64,000 nucleotides of DNA from Monarcha castaneiventris obscurior (Eukaryota > Chordata > Aves > Passeriformes > Monarchidae), in the NCBI GenBank assembly GCA_026261815.1, contig JAMPIT010000230.1, forward strand, positions 10,663,001 to 10,727,000, read 5' to 3'. Positions 51,692 to 62,117 of this stretch are shown here, in pieces. The notes beneath the pieces were generated by a model that saw nothing but the letters and a program-made list of their open reading frames with translations, did no database searches and was not told the origin of the DNA. Each line of letters begins with the position of its first letter. The first letter of the stretch is position 1. The translations under genes and the position numbers were made by a program.

Positions 51692-54600
51692 ATGGTATTC
51701 TGGCATAGGAATGAAAATTAACCTGTATGTCCTTAATTTTCATATTTTTGTCTTGCTCTTCTTGCTCTCTATACTTGGCAGTAAGTTTCAAATTCCTTTT
51801 CAGAAAGTGATGAAACTACTGGTGATGTTCAGTTTGTTTTCATTTTGTCCTGGACAAATTGCGGTAGTAGAGAGGAGGCTGTAACTTAGGTAAAGTCAAA
51901 CACAGAGATTTTGTCCTTAAAAGACAAAATATTAATAATTTATACATCTTGTTTAGGCTGAGGGGGTATGACAGTAGTCAGATTTTTCTTCTGATTTCTA
52001 GTACGCAGGGAACTGTCAAAGCTTGCTGTATTTTCTGGAAAAATGTTCATTTTCTTGTGAGACGTTTTTAGTGCCTAAGCAGTATAATTACTGCTCTTCT
52101 AAAGAATAGGGTTTTGTTTTGTTGAATTGCTAATTGCGTAGTTTTACTGAGAATTGGTATGTGCATTTTCCTGCCATCCCCCCAATGATTGTAAAAAGAC
52201 ACATGGGTTTTTTTTCCCCCCTTACATATTTCTTATGTATTAGAATTCAGAGTGGATGAACAAGGAATAATAGGCAAATTTCTGACCTGTTACTCTATCT
52301 TGTAGTTCCTGCAAGCCTGTCAGAATGCAATTTCTGAAAACGAGTAACAATTACATAACTTCAAGCTACTTTTTGGGGCAGAATAGTGCTATGCTGCTTT
52401 CAGCATTTGCATTTTCAATACTATTGTGTGATGGTGCATGATGAACCTGGCTGGTCAGGTCACAGCAACTAATTTCCTGCTGATGTGGGTTGGCTTTGCA
52501 GAAGTAAGAGGATTAAAAAAAAATTCAGTGGCCAGGAAATGTTGCCATCTCTAGTTGTGTGCCTGCAGATTTTGGGAATGTACATGTTCATGGATATTAT
52601 GTACTGCATATGAAAGAAATAATTACCTGATTTGGTTGTTTGAAATCTGAATTCTCATTTCTTAGATAATTACTGAAGACACAATTATATTTAATTGTTT
52701 GAATTTTCAGTTTAATAAGTATTTTTGTAATTATGGCTTCTTTTTGTTCCATTCAGAATTCAATGAGAGATGAGATTTTTCTTTTTTTTGGTTAGTCATT
52801 AGTATTCACAGCTCTATCAGACTGCAGTTCAAACTCTTCACTTGTTTTTTGTCACAGAAGATGATGGAGCAAGGTTGCTTAGAAACACTGAGCCACACTC
52901 GCAATGGGAGATATCAATCTGTTTTGTGTATTCACCTGCACATGCAGGGCAGAAAATTGAGTTTTTCTGCAGATTATGTTAATTCATTGCAAGTTTGTTT
53001 TATCTGTAGTATGTTTAAATACAGATAAACAGACATTTTGTTTCATTAGATATAGTGAGAAAATGTAAACTATAGACTTTTTTTAAAACAGTCATTTCAA
53101 AGTATGAGAGTTCTAATTTGCTTGCAGGGCTTCCAGAAAGAAAGTGTTACTATTCTTGGCTGAGTTAATCAACTTGTCTTTTATTGACAAGTTGCAGAAA
53201 TTGGAGATTATTTCATGATCTATTTAAAACAATTTTTTATAAGTTCCCAGCTTTAGTCTTCAGTTCAAGAAAATATGTCTGCTTGACTACCAACAGCAAT
53301 TACATTTTTCTCTAATCTAGTGGAACTCTTGATCTTTTTAAGACCGGCCTAAAAATAAACCACGTCACTCAAGTTATACAATTTTTGATCTTTTCAGCTA
53401 TGAGTAACTTTGCCTATTTTTAGACCAGCTGTAATTGTACACTAATGTGCTGGAAAAGATAAATGTAGCTTTTAATCACTCTAACTTCTAAGCATTTCAA
53501 TTATTACACTTATTAAATATGCTGAAAATGCATATATTTCGTCCTGTGAGTCTGGAATAGACTTTAGTTTATTTTTAAGGGGCTTATAATTTTCGTATCA
53601 CTGAGCTCCTAACTCTCTTTAATACACAAGCTCTTGTACAGGGGGTTGTTGACTTGGGACCCTGCTTGATTTTCCTTACTTTGTGCTCAACTCATCCTCT
53701 TCATATCCCAAAGAGCAAGAAATCAGGTTAAAAGTAAAAGTTGCACAACAGTGCTTCTGTAAAGCTATAAAATTCTCATAGGTAGTTCATACTGTAAAAC
53801 AAGAGAAAATAACTCCTATAACTATAGTGGTGCCAGTGTAGTAACAGACCAATAAAATGACAGGTGTGAATAAGCAGGAAATAATTTAATTCTCAGTTTA
53901 GTTTTCACTAAGATTTTAATAAAAATCAGAGCCAAGTAATATAATTCATTAAAACATGTTATATGTTGATAATAATTTAATTATTCTGATGCCCATACAC
54001 TTAGATATTTTTAAACTGCATCCTTGTCTGAATTTGTTGCATGCTTAAAGTAATTGAGTCTGACTTTTTGTATAAAACATAGACTCTAGTAATAAACCCA
54101 AACCAACCCCCAAAATAAAACAGAAATTTATTATGACATACATCCTTTGGAGTTGTTACAGGAAAATATTTCTTTTTAAAATTTATTATAAACACAGTGT
54201 AATGTTAAGGAGGAAATATTATCTCTAATACTTTAACTTTATGGTGCCACCATTGTTTCCTGTAGCTTCTGTTTAGATCAGGTGTGGGTCACAAGAAAAC
54301 AAGACCCCAAAACTATGGTCTTTGTCTTCTTACACTTCTGTTTTTTCCCCACATTGTACTGTCACAATCCCTTTTACATTTTTTGTGTTGAACACTACTT
54401 TGCATTGTATAATGCTGTTACATTCTTTTTAATTTGACTCTGGATTGATTTCCTAGTCTGTGCAGTTGGTTTCCTCCCTTTCTGGCTCTTGCTGTAGCAG
54501 GTGGCTGTATGTTTGAAAACAGCTATGAACCAGGTGTGCAGATATCTGGGCAATTTTCAGTCCCCTAGTTTCTTATTAGGAAATAATATTTTGAAAATAC

Positions 54601-54775
54601 ATGCTTATAATGCTACAAAGCCAAAACACTATCAAGTCAATCAGGTGTCTTTCCTGAAAGAAATACCATGGAGATGAGCTTTCAGGAGGGCAGGTAAGGT
54701 GTACTCATGTGTTAAGAATGGATGAACCTATTACTGTGGCAAAGTAAAATGTTCGTTCTTCATTACACTTTTCAG
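51692..54775. other. Non-coding DNA up to the second candidate exon
   Basis: AT-rich intron-like sequence with a 9-bp inverted repeat at 53170-53194. No other exon or transposon recognised. Confidence 0.45.
53170..53194. repeat. Perfect 9-bp inverted repeat
   Basis: CAACTTGTC (53170-53178) and GACAAGTTG (53186-53194) pair around a 7-base loop (TTTTATT). Short; probably chance. Confidence 0.8.
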
Positions 54776-54944
54776 GCTTTTCAGACTGTGTATGAAAACA
54801 ATCCAGGATTAAAACCATCCTTGTCAGTAGTTGCTAATGCAGCTTCACTACAAAGTTGTGCTCTGAATGAGATCCCAGCAGAAAATGCAAAACCTCCTAC
54901 ATGTATTAATAAGAGGAGTTCTCAGGGGAGAGTCTGTAGATTGG
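54776..54944 (+). CDS. Candidate internal exon, unrecognised protein
   Basis: This 169-base stretch is open in one frame. Its acceptor is pyrimidine-rich (CATTACACTTTTCAG ending at 54775) and its donor is close to consensus (TTGG before GTAAGG at 54945). It starts on a codon boundary and ends one base into a codon. The 56-residue peptide reads AFQTVYENNPGLKPS, then SVVANAASLQ, and finishes with a Cys/Lys/Arg-containing piece (PPTCINKRSSQGRVCRLG). There is no membrane segment or catalytic motif. A second AG nine bases downstream (54784) could act as an alternative in-frame acceptor, dropping three residues. I do not recognise the family. The splice sites are the best in the window. Start phase 0 matches the end phase of the exon at 4679-4854. 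Confidence 0.5.
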
Positions 54945-57900
54945 GTAAGGCAAACGCATGAGGAAGCAGAGCCAAAAATATCCTCAAGAGTAAAATCGAG
55001 TGGGAAGCAAGCTGAATATTCTCTCATTTTCTTCTGAGTTCGTCTCTGTTTCCTTCTCCTGGCTCTGTGATGAGTCCTGCCATTTCCTTACTGCAGGAGC
55101 CTCCAGCAGTTTGTAAGAGCAACTGTGCCCAAGCCTCTGCCCGCTGCCTTCAGGCTGCAGTGCAGAGTGTCTTTCTGCAGTGTTTGCTATGAGTTGTTAG
55201 CATCATTTTAGAGCATTTGACACCAGTTTATGAGGTCCAGTATTGCAGGTTGATTGTTAGGGGAAGGATGGGATTGACATGCTGTATTGATGAAAATGGA
55301 GCTGGCTATTCCTACAGACTCTTCTTGTTTATTTGTTAGCTAAGATGCAGGTAAAGCTGCAGAAGGAACGATGACTGCTGTTCTCACCTCCCTTTACTCA
55401 CCCTAATGACTATTTGAATTCATATTTCATAGCTCTAGGGTAGTTATCTTTTTCACCCCTTCTGACCTCCCTTACTGCTGACCCTCAAAACCCCCCTCCC
55501 CCCCAAAACGTGCCAACAAAAAAGCAGTAACAACAAAAAAAAAACCCAAGCAAAACCACATAAACAAACAAGCACTTTAAGATACTGAACACTAGGCACA
55601 GAATTCAGTTTTTGGTATGACAATGGGTGATAATAAAGTTGCAGGAGTATTTTTAATATACTTGAACAAGATTTTGTTATCCATTTGCTTCTTCTTGGTC
55701 TTAGTTTCAAAAAGTTAACACTTAGTTGTGGATGTATATTTGTAGCTTCTCATGACTATAATGCTCACATATAGCAAAGGCAAAATTTAATTCTAATGCT
55801 GCCTTCTTAACATGTTTAGTAAAGATAATTTGGGGGCTTTTCCTTGTACTAAAATCAGAGGGCAGGAATTTTTAAGAGTCATCAATTCTGTGAGTTCCTC
55901 TGGAAGGTGAGTAGTAGGTGGTACATGGGGGAGGGTTCTGTGTCAGTGTTTCTGGAATGAGGAGCAGGATCCATTGGTGAGAGCTCAAACACACTGCAGT
56001 AGGAAATGGGTGTACAGAAACTGTTTCTCTCTCTTGCTGAAATCAAGGGAATACATATCTAAGGTGGAAAAATTTTAAGGTCTTAAATAAATTTTAAAAC
56101 TAGAAGGCAGCATTATACTGTTTAAATCAAAGTGGCTTTACTTTGTTCGGCAGAGATATTAGTTGTCTTGAGCCCCCAAATCTATTTGTGCTGGAGAACC
56201 TCCCATTATCGCATGCACAGTAAGACTGTCTTTTTTTTCGTTTTTTCTAATGCACGAGCTAGTTCACAAAAGAAGCTTGTTTAAATGAGCTAATTTGGTG
56301 TCATTAAAATTCAGTGTATCAATTGAAAGTGGCACGTGTTTTGCTGATATTTGGGAGCTTTTATTATAATAAAGGCACAGGTCTGGGCCTCTATGTAAAA
56401 CACATGCATCCTTTATTACCAAAAAGTTATTTAATTCACTTTGTGTTTTGTGACATTTTTACCTTTTTTTTTTTTTTTTTGGGAGAACCAATTGTTTTTC
56501 TAAAACAGTGTGTTGTTGCTGGTTTTTTTCAAAGTTAGAGTGATTGTTTTTTTCTTACCCTACTTGTTTAGGACAGGGCTAAACCTATAAAATTGGCTGA
56601 AAATTTCGTTGACATACAAAAAAGAATAGTAACTTGCACATTTTTCTCCTGTATGCATTTTTCATTATAAGAAAGATTTATGATTGGTAATATGACCCTG
56701 TGAATTGAGCCACTTTCTGCAGAGCGTTGTTTCAGCACCTAGAGCACCAGGAATTATTGGAATGCATGTTTTGCATTTTGATTTCCATCCTGTAATGTTG
56801 ACCTTTAGTTTCTCCTCATTTTTGTCATGTTTGCCTTTCTTTGTGCTTAATGGGTATCAGTGTTGCTTTTTCTTCATATTGGTAATAGCTTTCAGTAACT
56901 TCTGTCTTTGTTCCCTGGGAGAGATAAATGGTTTAAACCTTGATTAAATGCCATGTTAGATGTTGAATTATTATTGATAAACCCACTGCTCTAAAATCAT
57001 GCTTAAATCTGAGTGTATTCTTTATGTTCCTCTAGAACTGCTGACTGTATTCAGTATGCATTTCTGGTAGAGCTTTGATTTCAGAGTGAAACGGAAAATG
57101 TTGTGAGAAAAGGGTATATTGATTTTTCTTCTAGTTAAGCAATGGTTTTCCAGGTGACAGAGCTCAATTATATTATACTGGTTATTGGACTATTTAACAT
57201 ATGCCTTTTTAGTGAAGTGATTCTGTACAGTAATATCCTATATCTTAATTAAACCAATATTTTGAGGGGAGCTGGATAGAACATACATTTGAAAATGTAA
57301 ATGTCAAGTATATTGTACGAAGGCTTATCTGTTAAATACTGTGAGGTTACTGCCTAGATGAGGCTGCTGGGAATAATAACAATTGTTCAGCCTTTTCTTT
57401 TTCTGTTGCTGTATAATTGGATTACGATGTTTGTCCACTTGATAACTACTGGAAAGTGTTAATTAGAGTAAGTTGGAAGTGGATGTAAGAACATGTTGTT
57501 TACATTTTTAATTACTGAGCTGGAGTAGGTGCTGCATGGGAGGTCAGTCTGCAGGCCTCTCCCAGAAGCCTTGTCAGAAAATTCCACTTAGAGGAGAATG
57601 CTGAAAGAGAAGTGTCTTGAATGGCAAAGACAGCTTAATCACTTAAAGGAATTAAATGCACTCTTTAAAGTAGGTGAGAAACTGGCAGTGTGTAGTGCAG
57701 GCGTGGTTTGTGTTCTATATATACACTTTGTATTTTGAGGTATCCTGACTTCGTGCTGTGTGGGCATATGAGTGTGTGTGTGTAGGGAATCACAGTTTCA
57801 GTGAGTAGCGATACATTCATGGCCTGTTTGGGAAGCACTGTATAGATTTAGTTAGGGGCGTTGCAGTTTCTATATTGATCGAAAACCATTGCAAATAAAA

Positions 57901-60160
57901 ATGAAATTACTGCTAATAGGATCTCATTAACCTTGTTGATTTATACACGTTAAAAGCTCTGAAATGCTGTCTGCAAGGTCTTTAGCTTCCAGCTCTTTCA
58001 CCCTTCTGTGATCTCCAGGTAGGCACCAGTGCTACCAATACCATGTACAGTGAAGTTAACTGTATCAGTGCAATGTAGACATGGTTCTCTATAGCTGGGA
58101 ATATTTTAATAATTCAGGAAGAATAATATATTTTTGGGTTGCAGGTTTCTGCTTCTATTAAAAAACAAGAACAATCCTGAGTTTTAAAGACTGGTCAGGA
58201 CAGCAATTCATGCTAAAAGTATTGTAGGGACAATTTACAACTACTTCCAGAAATGTTTTCAGATAAGAACATACTGATGATATGTATACTGTGATACAAA
58301 TGGAAATATACTGATGCTATCCCAGTATAGTGTGCCAATATGACAGAAATAAATAGCCTGCATCTTATACTCTAGCACAGTTTTGCATTCCACTTGGTTT
58401 TTCCTACCTTAGTGTAGATTCTCTGAATGATACTCAAATGTAGAATATGAAAAATTTAAATCTCTTTGAAGGTAGCAGAAGAAAGTGACTTCTTATGTGT
58501 AGATGAGCAATCAAGTTAAAAATACAACAGTCTTTGTTTGAGGGATAAGTAAGTGGCTGTCCTGTCATCCCAGAGCTTCTGTGCTGTTTTGCAGGATGTG
58601 ACCTTTCAGTTCAGTGAGCACACAGTTAAGGGTACCTGTAGCCCTGTTTCTTTCTTAAAATAATGCAGAGAGACTGGGGAGAAGAACAAAAACCAAAGGC
58701 TTCTCCTTGTAAAGTTTGGTGGTATTTGCCTTCCTGCTAGCAGTACTTGATTGATAGCATATGTGTGCATGCCATGGCTGCCAAATGCTGATGCATTTCT
58801 CTTTTGGCTTTGGTGCAGATTTGACACAATTCAGACTTGGAAGGTTTTTGTTCATCTGGATTGGTGAAAGCTGCTGGCTGAGGGAAGCTTGTTCAGTGAT
58901 CAGGCAGTCTGAGTGTAAATCTTTTGTTTTGTAAAAAGATTAAAAAACCAAACAAAAGCCATCACACCTTACTTCATGAAGTTATTTGAGATCTTTCAAG
59001 AAGTTATGTTATACTCTATGTGGAAACAAATTAGCATTTCGAAACAGGTTAAAAAGAGGAACCAGCAGGACTATCAGAAAGATTAACTAGGGCCCTGGAA
59101 TTTTTGAACATATTGTGGTATTTCTTGAGTTTTCTTTTTTTCCAACATAAGGGTCCTAAAAATTAATGCACAAAGCAATATAGTTCCACAAAACTGTTGC
59201 TGTTGTATGATCATTCTTCTAAAAAAAGGCACCTAAATTTTTGTTGCTTGCTTAACCTGGGTTTTGAAGATATCTTCTCTGTCTTAAAAATGGGATTAAG
59301 ATCTATTTTAAGTATTGTGTGTAATAAATGTAACTGACTGTCCTATAAGCACATATAGTTCCCATATTCACTAAAAAAAGAAGAAATAAGCTAATTTAAT
59401 TTATAATCAAAGAGTTTTTCCTTTTGACCATCAGTATCTTTTCAGTAGTGCCATCAATATTGACATTATAAGAGCCTGTGCTTCCCATATAGCTACATCA
59501 GCCACTGTGAATGGAATAGGTTTGCTTATGTCTGACATCTTTGTGATTTGTAATCTGCTTTAACAGATGGTTAAGAGAACATCCCCTCCAAATAAGATTC
59601 CCATTGATGTCTTGCTCCTCCACATGCACTTTGCACTGATGATGTAGCTCTGTGGAGGAAATATTTCCACACAGATGTTACGTGAAAGACATGTACGAAA
59701 AGTAACCTTTTAATCTGATTGATGTGTTGCTGTCCTGTATGAAGCACAGGCCCCAGCTCTGTTGACCTTTTTGCATGACAGGAGCTACCTATGCCAGGTG
59801 TCCTATTGAACTTAGGTGAATTTTCTGTGCACATGTAAGTCTATGTGCCCACACGTTTGAAGTTTGTGCTTACTCTCTTGCATGAGTCACAATTTGTATG
59901 GCTGAGTCTTCTCAAGAGGGAGTAATTACAGATTTTGAGCTAAACCTTGGGTTCTGCAAAGCTAATATTCCCACCAAAATTGAAATATGAGAGACATGTC
60001 TTGTGTAGCTTGTTGCTGCTTGCAGCAGCGGTGGGCTTTGTTACCTAGAACCTCTTTCAACACTTAGCCTTGATAACTGAAGGCAAGAAATAGTACTGCT
60101 GCATTTTTCCCAACAAAAACTTTCTGGGTTTTTGTTGTTACCCTTGTAGACCCTTCTTGC
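54945..60160. other. Non-coding DNA downstream of the second candidate exon
   Basis: AT-rich. It contains a C/A-rich low-complexity stretch (55485-55573) and a 17-T run (56464-56480). No further exon, transposon or RNA gene that I can support. Confidence 0.45.
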
Positions 60161-60693
60161 TGATATCTGACAGGTTAATCGTGGCTTCTCTCCGCTGGGG
60201 GGTCACCTCTGGAGCTGCGGAGCCGCGTGCAATCTCAGCGAGCTGCGGGGCAGTGTCTGTCACCGCTCACAGCCACCGATCCTCGGGTCTCGCTGGTTAT
60301 GGTGAAGGCTCACTGCCCCCAGAGACTGGCTGTCTCAGACCCCCAAAGTCCTGGGAGTAAAGGAGGAGAGAGATAGTTTCTATATAAAAATCCGCAGGTT
60401 TATTCCACGGATGAAAGGGGGTGGAACTAACAGACACACCTCCAAAACTAACAGAACCCACAGAACAAACTGTCAATTAACGGCACTCTAAAGGCTCGTG
60501 CAGCAGATTTTGTACTGGCTTAAGTTGGGGAGGAGCAAAGCGTAAAAACCAATAGGATCACAATATAACAATATGTGACAGGTGTGACAATAAATCACTA
60601 CAGAGCATAGGAGGGAGTATAACACAGCAACCAATAAGAGAGACCTGGGGAGAACTTTCTAGATAGAAAGGAGCGGCTTATTCTGCAGTGACA
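60161..60693 (-). mobile_element. LTR-like block of an endogenous retrovirus, antisense
   Basis: Read on the minus strand, the block begins TGTCACTGCAGAATAAGCC at 60693, directly after a short G-run (GGGGG) that resembles a polypurine tract. It has inverted CCAAT boxes (TTATTGG near 60630, CTATTGG near 60550) and an AATAAA signal (complement of 60399-60404). It ends with a GC- and CpG-rich U5-like part and ...CTGTCA at 60168 or ...GATATCA at 60161. CpG density far above the surroundings suggests a fairly young insertion. I found no target-site duplication and no primer-binding site, so the edges are uncertain. It may be a 3' LTR of a truncated provirus. Other repeat types are not excluded. 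Confidence 0.55.
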
Positions 60694-60895
60694 CCCCCGG
60701 ACGTCCCCTCGGACTCTGAGTCCCTCGCCTATTGGAGGGCGAGGATCTGATGGACATCTGCCTGCCAAAGCCCACTGCAGCAGTTAATGTCAGGAGGAAT
60801 CCAGCAATTCCCAACACTGGGGGAGAACAGCGGTGCCTGGCCTGCAAGGTTACAGGGAGCAAGGCAGGGACAGCCTGTGAAGTGTGTGGGTTCAT
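60694..60895 (-). mobile_element. Possible short internal remnant beside the LTR-like block
   Basis: If the block to the left is a 3' LTR, the sequence just upstream on the minus strand should be the end of the provirus. A minus-strand open frame covers 60659-60895 and runs through the G-run, with a hydrophobic stretch (GIAGFLLTLTAAVGFG) followed by a basic, Ser/Pro-rich tail. That layout would fit the tail of a membrane protein. It is short, has no diagnostic motif and may be chance. Confidence 0.25.
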
Positions 60896-61361
60896 GTTTG
60901 TCTCTGTTGGTGTGGAAGGGGAGAGGTTTTGGGCTGCAAATGGAGAGCTGGAAGGAGTCAGGAGAAACAGCAGAGAATGTTGCTCAGTATGTTTTTCTTG
61001 GATTTTTTTTTTCTCATCTGCAGTTTATATTTCTCCTAAACATTACTGAGAATGCTGGACTTGTATTTCTTGAAATATTACAATGTTTGTTGTGTCTTTA
61101 AATTACAGTAGTTTACTTCTAGTCTTAATGACATTTGCTCTCTAGAGAGATTCTGAGAATAAAAGACTAGTAATGCTGAAACTCACATATCTGTTGCTAT
61201 GTGGGGGTTAATGTCGCGTCTCAAAAATTATAAGACCATAATGTGTTATAAGGAGCTTGAGGGACCTGATTCAGACTTAGCTGTTGAGGAGAATTCAGAC
61301 TTTAGGTGGAAAGAGTGTTCAGCCCTTCTGTGTTCTGTATAGAGTGTGGCAATGTAAGTGA
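60896..61361. other. Spacer between LTR-like block and CR1
   Basis: No gene or recognised repeat. Short plus-strand frames cross it without support. Confidence 0.4.
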
Positions 61362-62117
61362 TGAGTTCTGCACTGGGGTAACAACAGCCCTCTCCCATGC
61401 ATCACTCCAGGCTTGGGGAATAGTGTCTGGAAAGCTGCCTGGTGGAAAAGGACCTGGGGGTGCTCATCAGCAGTTGGCTGAACATGAGCCATCATTGCGG
61501 CCAGGTGGCCAGAAAAGGCCAATGGCATTCTGACTTGTATAAAAAATGGTGTGATCAGCAGGAGCAGGGCAGTGACAGTCCCTCTGTACTTGGCACTGGT
61601 GAGGCCACACCTTGAGTCCTGTGTCCAGCTTTGGGCCCCTCACTGCAGGAAGGACATTGAGGTGCTGGAGTATGTCCAGAGAAGGGCAACCGAGCTGCTG
61701 AAGGGTCTGGAGAGTAAGTCATATGAGGAACAGCTGAGGGAGCTGGGGGTCTTTAGCCTGGAGAAAAGGAGGCTCACTGGTGACCTTATCACCCTCTGCA
61801 ACTCCCTGAAAGGAGGTTGTGGCCGGGTGGGGGTTGGCCTCTTCTCCCAGGCAACCAGAGACAGGACAAGAGGAAATGGCCTCTAGCTGTGATAGGAAAT
61901 GTTCAGGTTGGACACCAGGGTGAATTTTTTCACTGAAAAAGTGGTCAAGAATTGGAATGGGCTGCCCAGGGAGGGGTTGGAGTCACCATCCATGGAAGTG
62001 TTCAAGAAACAGCTGGATGTGGCATTTAGTACTAGTTTAGATGACAAGATTATGTTCATTCAAAGGTTAGACTCAATGATCTTGGAAGCCTTTTCCAACC
62101 TTAATAATTCTATGAAT
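61362..62117 (+). mobile_element. CR1 LINE, 5'-truncated 3' segment with ORF2 C-terminus
   Basis: A sense-strand CR1 piece starting near GAGTTCTGCACTGGGGTAAC and ending TTCCAACC...AATTCTATGAATTAA, a CR1 3' end. It encodes the end of ORF2. The part at 61551-61886 reads [20 protein letters not shown], then [53 protein letters not shown] and DRTRGNGL. After a stop and frame change it continues at 61899-62120 with [19 protein letters not shown]. The endonuclease and most of the reverse transcriptase are missing. It is better preserved than the copies at 10.6 and 12.5 kb but not functional. Confidence 0.93.

Larger units (their letters stand above)
4855..54775 (+). other. Inferred large intron between the two candidate exons
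   Basis: If the exons at 4679-4854 and 54776-54944 belong to one + strand gene, this ~50-kb interval is an intron. The phases agree: the upstream exon ends after a whole codon and the downstream one starts on one. It begins GTTTGT and ends with a pyrimidine-rich TTCATTACACTTTTCAG. It contains CR1 copies in both orientations and one solo LTR, which is normal for long avian introns. Missed small exons could divide it. This is inference. Confidence 0.35.

Noticed and set aside
51356..51884. Plus-strand frames of 88-105 codons
   Set aside because: The first is within the solo LTR, and its Ser/Leu-rich peptide comes from the pyrimidine run; the second straddles the LTR edge.
61319..61528. Minus-strand frame overlapping the CR1 start
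   Set aside because: Antisense to the sense-strand CR1 segment.
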